Both the position numbers and the translations under genes were made by a program. DNA of 64,000 bases, taken from contig AP018180.1 of the NCBI GenBank assembly GCA_002368155.1, positions 2,868,784-2,932,783 on the forward strand, written 5' to 3'. This DNA comes from Nostoc carneum NIES-2107. Lineage in GTDB: Bacteria; Cyanobacteriota; Cyanobacteriia; Cyanobacteriales; Nostocaceae. Below the pieces are notes generated by a model. It was not told the origin of the DNA, ran no database searches, and saw only the letters and a list, made by a program, of their open reading frames with translations. This document shows, piece after piece, positions 47,894 through 56,969 of this stretch; within the stretch, counting starts at the first letter, position 1, and the number at the start of each line of letters is the position of its first letter.

Positions 47894-48337
47894 ATGAAAC
47901 TAACAACGAGAGGACATTATAGTGTGAAAGCGATGCTCGATTTAAGTTTACAGCCAGCTTATGGGCCTGTATCTGTAAGAGCAATTGCTAAACGCCAAGA
48001 TATTCCTGCTCCTTATCTAGAAAAATTATTAATAGAAATGCGTCGTGCTGGTTTAGTAAAATCAATTCGCGGCAGCATTGGTGGATACCAATTGGCAAGA
48101 GAGCCTGCCAAAATATCTATAGGACAAATTTTAGAGTCTGTAGGTGAGACGATTACTTATTTGCCTAACCATACTCCAACATCAGCACAAGCGGAAGATT
48201 GGGTAACATTTTCTCTTTGGCAGAGACTTAACCAAAAACTGAAAGAAGCGTTATATAGTATTACCCTGGCTGACCTTTATTACGATGCTCGGAGTTGGCA
48301 GGCTTCGTTGGGAGAAGAAGCTAATTTTGTAGTTTAG
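47894..48337 (+). CDS. Rrf2-family transcriptional regulator
   Basis: 147 residues, the usual length. The winged-helix part is clear: MKLTTRGHYSVKAMLDLSL, ISVRAIAKRQDIPAPYLEKLLIEM-like helix, then GLVKSIRGSIGGYQLAR. IscR-type members carry three Cys for an iron-sulfur cluster at about residues 90-105; here that region (ETITYLPNHTPTSAQAEDW) has none, and the whole protein lacks Cys, so it cannot sense through a bound cluster in the usual way. It is followed 115 bp later by cobD on the same strand. Confidence 0.92.
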   Translation: MKLTTRGHYSVKAMLDLSLQPAYGPVSVRAIAKRQDIPAPYLEKLLIEMRRAGLVKSIRGSIGGYQLAREPAKISIGQILESVGETITYLPNHTPTSAQAEDWVTFSLWQRLNQKLKEALYSITLADLYYDARSWQASLGEEANFVV

Positions 48338-48408
48338 TCAACAGTCAAAAGTCTATATTTCAGAGTCACAATACCAGAGTCAGAATATTTATGCTTGACC
48401 CTTGAGTA

Positions 48409-48432
48409 GAGACGCGATTAATCACGTCCCTC
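48409..48432. repeat. Third, diverged copy of the GAGACGCGATTAATC repeat
   Basis: GAGACGCGATTAATCACGTC, one mismatch in the palindrome compared with the hypF copy, in the gap between the Rrf2 and cobD genes. Confidence 0.8.
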
Positions 48433-48452
48433 CAATTTTTGACTCTTGACCA

Positions 48453-49424
48453 ATGACTCACAACATTTATATCTTGATTTTTGCTGCATTTTTAGATTAT
48501 CTAATTGGCGATCCTTGGGGTTGGCCTCATCCAGTGCAAGTTATGGGGTGGGTAATTTCTCACCTTTCCAAACTGTCTCTGAAATATTGTCATGATTCTC
48601 TAACACAAAGAATTGCGGGAATTTTCCTCTGCATCTTTTTAATAATTGGTAGCGGACTTGTTGGCTGGTTAATAATTCAAAGTGCTAGGTGGTTGCATCC
48701 ACTGTTGGCAATTGCTTTAGAAAGCATTCTCTTAGCTAGTTGTTTTGCTGGCAGAAGTTTGAGAACCGCAGCTGTTACTGTCTTAAAACCTTTAACCGGA
48801 GGAAATTTAGCAGAGGCTCGTGATAGTTTAACTAATTACGTTGGCCGCGATACTAAAAATCTTTCCGAAGCAGAAATTCTGCGCGCAATTCTAGAAACGG
48901 TAACTGAGAATGCTACTGATGGGGTGATGGCTCCGCTATTTTATGCAATTGTGGGAGGATTCATTCCCTTTGTGGGAGCTGTGCCTTTAGCTTTAGCATA
49001 TAAAGCCAGTAGTACTTTAGATTCAATGGTGGGCTATAAGGAAGCACCATACACTTATTTAGGTTGGTTTAGTGCGCGCTTAGAAGATTACCTGACATGG
49101 GTTCCTTGTCGCTTAACAGTCATCACATTGGCGTTGTTATCAGGTAAACCTTTGTATGTTTGGCGGATTTGTAGCCGAGATGCAATTATCGATCCAAGTC
49201 CCAATTCTGGCTGGAGTGAATGCGCCTATGCAGCAATTTTAGGCGTACAGGTAGGCGGGACAAATTGGTATCGCGGCGTAGCTAAACACAAACCATTGCT
49301 GGGAGATAACATTCATCCCATCACTGCTAAAAGTATTGAATCGGCTTTGCAATTAACTAGATATTGCTTTTTACTGTGGATAGGGGTTGCGATCGCTCTA
49401 TTCTTTCTACTGCTAAACAGGTAA
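48453..49424 (+). CDS. cobD: Adenosylcobinamide-phosphate synthase CobD/CbiB
   Basis: 323 residues, the usual length. An integral membrane protein that joins the aminopropanol (phosphate) arm to adenosylcobyric acid in cobalamin synthesis. [74 protein letters not shown] and [20 protein letters not shown] are all family signatures. About five membrane helices. I looked for a cobalamin riboswitch upstream and saw none in the 115-bp gap. Called cbiB in the anaerobic-pathway naming. Confidence 0.95.
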   Translation: MTHNIYILIFAAFLDYLIGDPWGWPHPVQVMGWVISHLSKLSLKYCHDSLTQRIAGIFLCIFLIIGSGLVGWLIIQSARWLHPLLAIALESILLASCFAGRSLRTAAVTVLKPLTGGNLAEARDSLTNYVGRDTKNLSEAEILRAILETVTENATDGVMAPLFYAIVGGFIPFVGAVPLALAYKASSTLDSMVGYKEAPYTYLGWFSARLEDYLTWVPCRLTVITLALLSGKPLYVWRICSRDAIIDPSPNSGWSECAYAAILGVQVGGTNWYRGVAKHKPLLGDNIHPITAKSIESALQLTRYCFLLWIGVAIALFFLLLNR

Positions 49425-49431
49425 TGATGAA

Positions 49432-49462
49432 TATGGGGCATTGGGCATTGGGCATTGGGCAT
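49432..49462. repeat. GGGCATT heptamer repeat
   Basis: About four GGGCATT units directly after the cobD stop, continuing into C-rich sequence before pyrR. Confidence 0.85.
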
Positions 49463-49569
49463 TTGTCATCTGTGGTTTCCCCCCTGCTCCCTACTCCCTG
49501 CCCCCTTGCCTTATTATCTCCTCTTGCCTCAAATGTCTGGTATCATGCATTACTCAGGGGTATCGGTCT

Positions 49570-50112
49570 ATGGTTATGTCTGTAAAAGTAGTTGAAATTC
49601 TCTCATCGGAAGAACTTCGTCGGACTGTCACTCGTCTTGCTTCGCAAATTGTGGAGAGGACGCGTGATTTATCTCAGCTAGTACTCTTAGGTATTTATAC
49701 TAGGGGTGTATTTTTAGCCGAATTATTGGCACGTCAAATTGAGACATTGGAAGGTGTATCTGTAGAAGTGGGAGCATTAGATATTACATTTTATCGAGAT
49801 GATCTTGACCAAATTGGGTTACGAACTCCAGCCAAAACTGATATTCCTTTTGACCTCACAGGTAAAACAGTTGTGCTTGTAGATGATGTGATTTTTAAAG
49901 GTAGGACAATTCGTGCTGCTTTAAATGCAGTCAATGAGTACGGTAGACCGGAGGTAATTCGCTTAGCTGTTTTGGTAGATAGGGGCCATCGTGAAGTTCC
50001 CATTCACCCAGATTTTATTGGTAAGCAGCTACCCACAGCTAAAGAGGAGATTGTCAAAGTTTATTTCCAAGATTCGGATGGAAAAGATGCTGTAGAGTTA
50101 ATTGCAAATTAG
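49570..50112 (+). CDS. pyrR: Bifunctional pyrimidine regulatory protein/uracil phosphoribosyltransferase PyrR
   Basis: 180 residues from the ATG at 49570; a second ATG at 49576 is equally plausible. The upstream open frame is only repeat sequence. The PRPP-binding loop [21 protein letters not shown] and the family segments [15 protein letters not shown] and [18 protein letters not shown] are clear. It converts uracil plus PRPP to UMP; in Bacillus it also attenuates pyr mRNA, but no pyr genes are next to it here, so a regulatory role is open. Confidence 0.95.
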   Translation: MVMSVKVVEILSSEELRRTVTRLASQIVERTRDLSQLVLLGIYTRGVFLAELLARQIETLEGVSVEVGALDITFYRDDLDQIGLRTPAKTDIPFDLTGKTVVLVDDVIFKGRTIRAALNAVNEYGRPEVIRLAVLVDRGHREVPIHPDFIGKQLPTAKEEIVKVYFQDSDGKDAVELIAN

Positions 50113-50648
50113 TTATAAGCCAAGGGTTAAGGTAAGGCAAAACAATAAATTATCCAATCTTTAGCTACACTTCGTTAATGCAAAATTTTTGAGATGATTG
50201 GCGGTGCGTTAGGTTTTGTCTAACGCACCTTTGTATATGAAAAACTGAATTACACCGATACTACGATGCGATCGCATCCTGCGACCAAGCATTGCTGATT
50301 ACACCAGATAACCGCATCTGGTATGGCAAAGCCTGTTGTGATGGCTGAATAGCAAATGCGGATTTAGCAATTGAAAACTTACAACAATTCGCCAATGGTG
50401 TTGAGAAATGGCAAAAACTGACTGTGATTTTGACAACATTAGGGACGACAGACGCTTTCAAATTTTGGTAATGGATGATATGTAGCTTTTCTCATCCAAA
50501 TGAACTACCAATTTATCAAAGTTAAACTATTCTTCCTGCGTGCTTGGTAGTGAATCATCTTTGAAAACACTCTGCGTCCCTTTGCGCTGACTCTGTGTGA
50601 CTCTGCGTTTAAAAACCCTACGACAAGATCCACTCAATCAACAACAGC
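50113..50648. other. Gap after pyrR
   Basis: Apart from the TPR remnant, it contains a hairpin of the GGTGCGTTA...TAACGCACC type (50203-50229) that may end the pyrR transcript, and no other gene. Confidence 0.55.
50262..50471 (+). pseudogene. TPR-protein remnant
   Basis: One frame reads YDAIASCDQALLITPDNRIW, then WYGKACCDG, a TGA stop near 50346, and in the same frame NADLAIENLQQF. This matches the common cyanobacterial TPR ending (EAIASYDQALxIxPD, WYNKACC, DLAIENLQQAI), so it looks like the decayed 3' end of a TPR gene with an in-frame stop and no start. Confidence 0.6.
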
Positions 50649-51017
50649 TTAATCTTCAATTGATTTGGCTGGAACTTCCACTGCTGTGACATCAATTGTG
50701 CCATCAGGGGTAAACCTACGAAAATGACCACTTTGTACTAATAACTGCTCTCCACAGTTAGGACATTGTAACTGGCTATTATTTAAACCTGTAAATTCAT
50801 ATCGACATACAGGACATTGATCGACAACCAAGTTACGTTGTAGCCACCAGCGAAACCCAAAGAATGCAATTACGGGTGCCAATAGTAACAACCCAACAAT
50901 AAAAAGTATCGAATTAACCAACCAACCCAAGCCTAAGGATGCTAGCAACCAAGTAACTGCTAACACAGTGAGCCAAGGGCGAAGATTTTCAAGCAAAGGA
51001 AAAGATTTAAGGCTCAT
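50649..51017 (-). CDS. Small membrane protein with C-terminal zinc ribbon
   Basis: 122 residues from the ATG at 51017 (MSLKSFPLLENL); the longer frame upstream is repeat. Two membrane helices (about 15-30 and 35-55) are followed by a zinc ribbon CPVCRYEFTG...CPNCGEQLLVQSGHF (about 71-98) and a short tail. The ribbon resembles that of 43053-43430. Function unknown. It faces the glycosyltransferase gene on the same strand, 268 bp upstream. Confidence 0.75.
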   Translation of the reverse strand: MSLKSFPLLENLRPWLTVLAVTWLLASLGLGWLVNSILFIVGLLLLAPVIAFFGFRWWLQRNLVVDQCPVCRYEFTGLNNSQLQCPNCGEQLLVQSGHFRRFTPDGTIDVTAVEVPAKSIED

Positions 51018-51230
51018 TTTTAAAATGTCATGTTGCTCTATTTCTAGGATAGCGAGTTTGGGGATGAGGAGATGAGGGAGATTAGGGGACAAGGAAGCAG
51101 AGGAAGCAGAGGAAGCAGGGGAGCCAGTGCGTTGCGGAGGTTCCCTCCGTTGTATCAACTGGCGTGAGCAGAGGAGGAAAACTACACCAATACTCTCCCT
51201 CTGCCCCTCTTTCCCTTCTGCTTATTACTC

Positions 51231-51285
51231 GCCCAATGCCCAATGCCCAATTGCCCAATGCCCAATGCCCAATGCCCCATTCCCA
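51231..51285. repeat. CCCAATG heptamer repeat
   Basis: About six CCCAATG units (with one CCCAATT), the complement of the GGGCATT repeat, directly after the glycosyltransferase stop. Confidence 0.9.
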
Positions 51286-52428
51286 TTAAATTAACTCTTG
51301 TAATCGTTTTTGCAAAGCATCCATCCCGAAAAGTGCGATCGCTTGTTGTTGCAGCCAATCGCCATCACAACGTTGGTCTTGGCCTGTGAGTATTTCTATA
51401 CAAGCTGCAGCTACAGCGTTAGGATCGCGGTGGGGAACTCGCCAGCCGAGTTGTCCATCCTGTAAGGGGTCTGCTGAACCGTCATCATCGCCAGATAGCA
51501 CGGGTATGCCACAAGCCATCGCTTCTAAATAAACAATGCCAAAGCCTTCTTGGGAAGGCATAATGTAGGCATCAGCCAGGCGGTAGTGTACTATTAGTTC
51601 TTCTGTAGGAACGAAACCTGCAAAAATTACGCGATCGCTGACACCTAAATCTTGTGCAAGCTGCGCTAATCGTGGTTGATCGTCGCCACGACCAATGACT
51701 AAATATTTAACTTCTGGGAACACTTCCAGGATTTGCGGTAAGGCGCGAATTGTGACATCAACGCCTTTGTAAATATCCCCCGACCATAGCCGCGCTACAG
51801 TCATTAACACTCTGGCATCATTTAAACCATACTTGGCAATTAGTTCTGGTTGCTTTTCACCTGGTGTAAATTTATTTCCATCAATTGCACAAGGCAGTAT
51901 TTTTACTAAATTGGGGTCGATAAAATTAGCCGCACAGCTGCGATCGCGACTGTAACGGCTAATTGTCCAAATCCCTGATGCCGATGTGAGTGCGTGACGT
52001 TCCTTACTATTAAGCGGTTCCCAAACTTCTTTACCGTAAGTGAGGACAGTGTAAGGAATTCCTAAAGGTTGGCAAAGAGTTTGTATCAGTTTTGCTAACA
52101 GGATGTGACCGCAAAAAACATGTTGGGGACGCTGTAATAATAAACACTTCAGCAAGGCGGCTGTCATTTTCAATCTGCCGATTTGCAAAGAGTTACTTTG
52201 AAAACCATAAAATTTTAATTTTTCTGATTCCCAGGGATTTGAGACATTTGGACTATCTCGCAGTACAAATACTTCTGCTTTGTAGCCTGGACTTAATCTC
52301 TGATAGGCGCGAAAAATATCTTTGACATAGGACTGAATCCCACCCTCGTGTACAAAAATTTCTAAGAACACGAATACATGGTTGGTTTTTTGGGGAAATT
52401 TATGAGTTAAATTAAGATTTTCGCCCAC
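51286..52428 (-). CDS. Glycosyltransferase family 4 protein
   Basis: 380 residues, soluble. A GT-B fold: N-terminal part FVFLEIFVHEGGIQSYV, and the GT4 C-terminal half MTVARLWSGDIYKGVDVTIRAL, YLVIGRGDDQPRLAQLA, FAGFVPTEELIVHY and PSQEGFGIVYLEAMACGIPVLS, where the ExFGxxxxE-type pair gives donor binding. Probably transfers a sugar from a nucleotide donor to a polysaccharide or lipid acceptor. No other polysaccharide genes are near, so the pathway is unknown. Confidence 0.92.
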   Translation of the reverse strand: MGENLNLTHKFPQKTNHVFVFLEIFVHEGGIQSYVKDIFRAYQRLSPGYKAEVFVLRDSPNVSNPWESEKLKFYGFQSNSLQIGRLKMTAALLKCLLLQRPQHVFCGHILLAKLIQTLCQPLGIPYTVLTYGKEVWEPLNSKERHALTSASGIWTISRYSRDRSCAANFIDPNLVKILPCAIDGNKFTPGEKQPELIAKYGLNDARVLMTVARLWSGDIYKGVDVTIRALPQILEVFPEVKYLVIGRGDDQPRLAQLAQDLGVSDRVIFAGFVPTEELIVHYRLADAYIMPSQEGFGIVYLEAMACGIPVLSGDDDGSADPLQDGQLGWRVPHRDPNAVAAACIEILTGQDQRCDGDWLQQQAIALFGMDALQKRLQELI

Positions 52429-52536
52429 TTTACCTGTGCAATTACGTATGTTTCTGGCTCATCCAGTTGTAACATATACCACAGGAGTTTAGGTTAATTG
52501 TGAGAGGGAAAATAATACTATTTTGAATTGGGGATT

Positions 52537-52637
52537 ATACTAAATCAAATAATTTTTGCGACACATCAATATATTATAGAGGGCAAGGCAGTGCCTTGCC
52601 CCTACAATCTGTCGCATTCTTTTTTCAAATTGGTATT
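52537..52637 (-). repeat. About 100-bp MITE-like repeat, copy B
   Basis: Reverse complement of copy A (27353-27453) with about ten differences in 101 bases; central palindrome GGCAAGGCAGTGCCTTGCC. Confidence 0.9.
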
Positions 52638-52767
52638 ACTTTTCCTGTCTAGGTTCTGTAAATCCTGTGTCACCATCAAATTTTCAATTCGGATAAACAA
52701 GAAAGCATCAACTTTAAGCACGTATCAGCGTTTTTCAGCATCTTCTATGCTTGGCAAGCAAAATTAT

Positions 52768-52797
52768 GCACCCTGAAATTTCCATTCAGGGTGCTTT
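52768..52797. terminator. Terminator-like hairpin
   Basis: GCACCCTGAA (52768-52777) pairs perfectly with TTCAGGGTGC (52785-52794) with a 7-base loop, followed by TTT. It lies after the RsbW-like gene's 3' side and may belong to a plus-strand transcript not otherwise identified. Confidence 0.55.
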
Positions 52798-52893
52798 GGC
52801 TGGATTTTCACTTTTCTTGTGCTAGCTTGTCAAATTCCCGTTAATTAATAATTTGTACTAGATGGCAATGACAAATTATTAATGAAGAATTAT

Positions 52894-53337
52894 TTAATGC
52901 TGACCATCTAGAGCATATTTAACAATCAGCAAACAATTTCTGTTTTCTGTAGCGCGTTCGTAGACAACATGGTCAGCCAAGCGTCTCAGAAGAAACCATC
53001 CGTATCCTCCTACTTGAAGAGTACCTGGCTTTGGCTCGGCGATCGCATCGGGATTAAAAGGTTTGCCATAATCCCAAATTCTCATTTCTAATCTATCAAT
53101 CCACAAGCTGACTTCAATATCTATGCCTGTTTCTGGAGGTAAAGCAGAATGAGCGTGACGCACTGCGTTAGTAAAGCCTTCTGCTAATGCTAAGTTCAGG
53201 CGATAAAGCTGAGTTTCTGACCAGCCAAGTTGATACAAATGTTGCCGACAAAATTTCTCAAACCATTGTTGCACGTGGTTGAGGAGCTTGAGATCGCTCT
53301 TCACCGTCAGATGGTCTTGCTGCATGGTGCTAAGCAT
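52894..53337 (-). CDS. RsbW-like anti-sigma regulatory kinase (HATPase)
   Basis: 147 residues from the ATG at 53337 (MLSTMQQDHL); ATG at 53325 is also possible. GHKL ATPase motifs: N-box LALAEGFTNAVRHAH, G1 RIWDYGKPFNPDA, and glycine loop LQVGGYGWFLLRRLAD, better preserved than in 35835-36344. It would be a serine kinase/anti-sigma of partner-switching type, but no STAS or PP2C gene is adjacent. It lies 327 bp after petD on the same strand; co-transcription is doubtful. Confidence 0.9.
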   Translation of the reverse strand: MLSTMQQDHLTVKSDLKLLNHVQQWFEKFCRQHLYQLGWSETQLYRLNLALAEGFTNAVRHAHSALPPETGIDIEVSLWIDRLEMRIWDYGKPFNPDAIAEPKPGTLQVGGYGWFLLRRLADHVVYERATENRNCLLIVKYALDGQH

Positions 53338-53664
53338 TGACCTTGACTTAAATATAAGTAAGTGATCGGTAGGTAACAAATGCGTCTGTTTGTGGTATTT
53401 GTGAGATTTCTGATTTTGGAATAGCTATTAAATCCAAAACTAAATATCCACGATGCAACCTGGATGAGGAAAAGTGCTGAGTCATAGAAGTGCAGATTTA
53501 AGAAAACCTTATCTCTAACTTCTCGCTGAGTGCTGAATGCTGAGTAATAGCTCACGACTTAAGTCTTCCTAAGTACTAAGTACTTAGTTTATCAAAACTC
53601 ATTACTCATAACTCATCACCCATGACTCAGCACTCATCAAAGAGTACTGTTTTTTCTGACTGAA
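53338..53664. other. Gap between petD and the RsbW-like gene
   Basis: Contains short repeats (GAGTGCTGA units near 53527-53550; CTAAGTACTTAG near 53569-53588; ACTCAT units near 53600-53635). No gene supported. Confidence 0.5.
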
Positions 53665-54147
53665 TTAGAACAATCCTAAGGTCAAGGATTTGTCTAATGG
53701 TAAAGCAGCACCAATACCTAGCCACAGAGTTACAAGTGTTCCAAATAGGAAAACTGTGGTTGCAACTGGACGGCGGAAGGGATTTTGGAACTTATTGACG
53801 CTCTCAATAAAAGGAACGAGGATAAGTCCTAGGGGTACTGAAGCCATTGCTAATACTCCTAACAGTTTGTTAGGAAGCGATCGCAAAATTTGGAATACAG
53901 GGTACAAGTACCACTCAGGTAAAATTTCCAATGGTGTCGCAAAAGGATTCGCTGGTTCACCGTTCATTGCTGGATCTAGTACTGCTAGAGCCACAATACA
54001 AGCGAAAGATCCCATGATAACGATGGGAAATACGTAAAGTAGGTCATTAGGCCAAGCTGGTTCGCCATAGTAGTTATGGCCCATGCCTTTGGCTAGTTTG
54101 GCTCTGAGGATAGGATCGCTCAGATCGGGTTTTTTCTGTGTTGACAT
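53665..54147 (-). CDS. petD: Cytochrome b6f subunit IV, PetD
   Basis: 160 residues, exactly the usual length. It starts [25 protein letters not shown] sequence typical of PetD; the Qo-site PEWY motif is at residues 77-80; three membrane helices follow the family pattern (about 36-56, 95-115, 127-147). It forms, with cytochrome b6, the quinol-oxidising core of the thylakoid b6f complex. It follows petB after a 352-bp gap that is longer than usual and carries repeats. Confidence 0.98.
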   Translation of the reverse strand: MSTQKKPDLSDPILRAKLAKGMGHNYYGEPAWPNDLLYVFPIVIMGSFACIVALAVLDPAMNGEPANPFATPLEILPEWYLYPVFQILRSLPNKLLGVLAMASVPLGLILVPFIESVNKFQNPFRRPVATTVFLFGTLVTLWLGIGAALPLDKSLTLGLF

Positions 54148-54499
54148 TTTTAAATATGCTCTCCTGCTTAAGTTGAGTTAAAGCATTGGTAAAAGCCTTG
54201 AGCTATCAGGTAAACCTCAACAGCAGCCAGATGCCAGTAGGGTTTTACAGCTTTCAGCTTCTGATATCAAGTTTTTGTTGTTCTTGTTCATCAGTTTAAA
54301 ACAAACAACTCTAGCTTGAAAGCCGTGGGGTAGGAGATAGGGTAAGGATTAAAGGTTGAGGTTTAAGTAATAGCTTCAATTAGTGAGTCCTGAGTTATGA
54401 GTCAAAATCTGAGCTTCCATGACCAATTACCCATTACCCATTACCTCTTTCCCCATTTTGAAACTGAATGCAGTTTAGCTGTTAGCGTTTTGGCTGAAA
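54148..54499. other. 352-bp petB-petD gap
   Basis: Between two genes normally co-transcribed closely. It includes ATTACCC heptamer units (about 54424-54445) and no gene. Whether petD has its own promoter here cannot be told. Confidence 0.55.
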
Positions 54500-55147
54500 T
54501 TACAAGGGCCCAGAAATGCCTTGTTTGCGGATCATCAAGAAGTGGAACAGCATGAAGACCGCAATCAACCACGGCAGAACGAATGTGTGGGCGCTATAGT
54601 AGCGGGTCAGGGTCGCTTGGCCGACGCTAGAACCACCACGTAGCAAGTCAGAGATCAGCACACCAACTACAGGAATTGCTTCGGGAACGCCGCTCACGAT
54701 TTTCACAGCCCAGTATCCCACTTGATCCCAAGGTAGTGAGTAGCCAGTCACGCCAAAAGAAACTGTGATTACGGCTAGGATCACACCACTTACCCAGGTT
54801 AATTCGCGGGGCTTTTTGAAACCACCAGTGAGGTAAACCCGAAAGACGTGCAAAATCATCATCAACACCATCATGCTGGCAGACCAGCGGTGAATGGAGC
54901 GAATTAGCCAGCCGAAGTTTACTTCTGTCATGATGTACTGCACTGAGGAGTAAGCCTCAGCTACAGTTGGCTTGTAGTAGAACGTCATGGCAAATCCAGT
55001 CGCAAACTGGATGAGAAAGCAAACCAGGGTAATGCCACCTAAGCAGTAGAAGATGTTGACATGGGGAGGAACGTACTTGCTTGTGACATCATCAGCGAGT
55101 GCTTGAATTTCCAAGCGTTCCTCAAACCAGTCGTAAACGTTGGCCAT
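54500..55147 (-). CDS. petB: Cytochrome b6, PetB
   Basis: 215 residues, the canonical length. Haem ligands His86, His100, His187 and His202 are all in place, as is Cys35 for covalent haem c' attachment. Four membrane helices. Segments such as [15 protein letters not shown] and [19 protein letters not shown] are essentially invariant. Thylakoid membrane, electron transfer between plastoquinone and plastocyanin/c6. Divergent from ctpA. Confidence 0.99.
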   Translation of the reverse strand: MANVYDWFEERLEIQALADDVTSKYVPPHVNIFYCLGGITLVCFLIQFATGFAMTFYYKPTVAEAYSSVQYIMTEVNFGWLIRSIHRWSASMMVLMMILHVFRVYLTGGFKKPRELTWVSGVILAVITVSFGVTGYSLPWDQVGYWAVKIVSGVPEAIPVVGVLISDLLRGGSSVGQATLTRYYSAHTFVLPWLIAVFMLFHFLMIRKQGISGPL

Positions 55148-55557
55148 ACAATCTCAAGTTCCTAAAAAATCGGTTGCGGTTGATCAATCTACGAAGTTCT
55201 GATCGGAGGAAGCCTCCGCTCAGACTTCTCTCCCAATTAACAATTTTGGGATTTTAGCAAAGAGGATTTTAGTCGTTTGCTTTTAAGGCTTCAGAGTGAT
55301 AAGACTTTTAATAAACTTAACACTCTGTAAACATGTGATGTATTGCGTTTTTGGGGCAAACCAACACGACAAATTATGGACACAAAGTAGATCTTATCGT
55401 GTGTTGAGTGGGATATACGCTAATCAGCTGACTTAACAACTTGATTAAGACTAATGCACCACTTCTATAAAAAAAGTAACATAATCGAGAGATAGATTTC
55501 ATCAAAAACAAAGCAACTGGGCAGTTCTAGGCAATTTGGGTTGAGGTGGAATTCAAC
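55148..55557. other. petB/ctpA divergent intergenic region
   Basis: 410 bp containing both promoters; AT-rich with no repeat that I recognise. GAGGTGGA about 10 bp before the ctpA ATG serves as ribosome-binding site. Confidence 0.6.
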
Positions 55558-56814
55558 ATGGGCTTGTTCATGGATAAAAAGATTTGGCGACGCGGATTAT
55601 CATTGCTAATGGCAGTTTGGTTGGCACTAGGCATATTTATCCAACCGGCTGGGGCTTTAACTGAGGAACAAAAGTTAATATCGGAAGTTTGGCGAATTGT
55701 CAATCGAAATTATTTAGATGAAACGTTTAATCATCAAAATTGGGCGACGGTGCGGCAAAAAGCTTTGGAGAAACCGCTAAAAAATCAGGAAGCAGCTTAT
55801 GCAGCAGTTCAGAATATGCTCAAAAGCTTGGACGACCCCTTTACCCGCTTTTTAGACCCAGAACAGTATCGCAGTTTACAGGTCAATACTTCTGGAGAAC
55901 TTACAGGGGTTGGCTTACAAATTGCCTTAGACCCCAAAACTGGGAAGTTGGAAGTAGTAGCACCAATCGCAGGTTCGCCGGCAGATAAAGCGGGAATTCA
56001 GCCACGCGATCGCATTATCAAAATCGAAGGCATTTCTACAGAAAATCTGACCTTGGACGAAGCCGCAGCGAAAATGCGCGGGCCGATTGGCAGCCTCGTG
56101 ACATTATTAATCGAGCGAGATGGTACAGAAGAGCAGGAAATTAGGGTAGTGCGCGATCGCATTGCTTTAAATCCTGTAATCTCAGACTTACGTGTGACCC
56201 CACAAGGGACACCCATTGGCTATTTACGTCTGAATCAGTTTAATGCCAACGCCTCAATGGAACTGGCACACGCCATTAATAGTTTAGAAAAAAAGGGCGC
56301 GGCTGCCTACATTCTCGATTTACGCAATAATCCTGGTGGGCTGTTGCAAGCGGGAATTGAAATTGCCCGCCTGTGGTTAGACTCTGGAACCATTGTCTAC
56401 ACCGTCAATCGCCAAGGTATCCAAGGCAGTTTTGAGGCATTTGGCCCAGCACTCACATCAGACCCATTAGTTATTCTAGTCAATCAAGGAACCGCCAGTG
56501 CCAGCGAAATCCTCGCCGGCGCACTCCAAGATAACGGCCGCGCCACATTAGTTGGCGAAACCACCTTTGGTAAAGGCTTAATTCAATCTTTGTTTGAATT
56601 ATCCGATGGTTCTGGCTTGGCAGTCACAATCGCTAAGTACGAAACCCCCCAACATCGAGACATTAATAAATTAGGTATAAAACCAGACAAAGTCATTCCC
56701 TTAGACACAATTACCCGCGACCAAATTGGCACAGAAGCCGACCCACAATATCAAGCAGCAGTGGAAATGTTGACGAATAATCCTGTAGTTGTGGGGATGG
56801 GGAATAGGGCATAG
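55558..56814 (+). CDS. ctpA: Carboxyl-terminal processing protease CtpA (S41)
   Basis: 418 residues from the ATG at 55558, with GAGG upstream; ATG at 55570 is an alternative. A signal peptide (RRGLSLLMAVWLALGIFIQP, cleavage near AGA|L) sends it to the lumen. A PDZ domain lies at about 95-185 (SGELTGVGLQI, GSPADKAGIQPRDRI). The S41 core carries Ser314 (NQGTASASE) and Lys339 (FGKGLIQ), spaced 25 residues as in tail-specific proteases. CtpA removes the C-terminal extension of the D1 protein so that photosystem II can bind manganese. Divergent from petB; the 3' end abuts GGGCATG repeats. Confidence 0.95.
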   Translation: MGLFMDKKIWRRGLSLLMAVWLALGIFIQPAGALTEEQKLISEVWRIVNRNYLDETFNHQNWATVRQKALEKPLKNQEAAYAAVQNMLKSLDDPFTRFLDPEQYRSLQVNTSGELTGVGLQIALDPKTGKLEVVAPIAGSPADKAGIQPRDRIIKIEGISTENLTLDEAAAKMRGPIGSLVTLLIERDGTEEQEIRVVRDRIALNPVISDLRVTPQGTPIGYLRLNQFNANASMELAHAINSLEKKGAAAYILDLRNNPGGLLQAGIEIARLWLDSGTIVYTVNRQGIQGSFEAFGPALTSDPLVILVNQGTASASEILAGALQDNGRATLVGETTFGKGLIQSLFELSDGSGLAVTIAKYETPQHRDINKLGIKPDKVIPLDTITRDQIGTEADPQYQAAVEMLTNNPVVVGMGNRA

Positions 56815-56969
56815 GGCATGGGGCATGGGGCATGGGGCATGGGGCATGGGTAATGGGTAATAATAATTTCCCTTTTTTTCCTTTTCCCCTTTCCCCTTTT
56901 CCCCCTCATACCCAATCCCCATTACCCCTTATCCCCAGAGGGGGCCCCGAGTTCCCCAATCCCCAGTCC
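56811..56969. repeat. GGGCATG heptamer tract, C-rich tract and 49-bp duplicate
   Basis: GGGCATG units (about 56813-56848) run out of the ctpA stop, followed by C-rich sequence. Bases 56917-56965 are identical to 39453-39501 over 49 bp, centred on CCAGAGGGGGCCCCGAG, and end 5 bp before the metallo-hydrolase stop. Confidence 0.9.

Larger units (their letters stand above)
52429..52893. other. Gap with dispersed repeat and hairpin
   Basis: About 465 bp: a roughly 100-bp dispersed repeat (52537-52637), then a terminator-like hairpin (52768-52797). No gene. Confidence 0.6.

Noticed and set aside
48338..48452. Cobalamin riboswitch before cobD
   Set aside because: Gap is only 115 bp, filled with repeat sequence, and lacks a recognisable B12-box.
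52528..52776. 82-codon frame after the glycosyltransferase gene
   Set aside because: Most of it lies in the dispersed MITE-like repeat copy B.
53307..53555. 82-codon frame upstream of the second RsbW-like gene
   Set aside because: Overlaps the start of that gene in another frame and consists of gap sequence without a ribosome-binding site.
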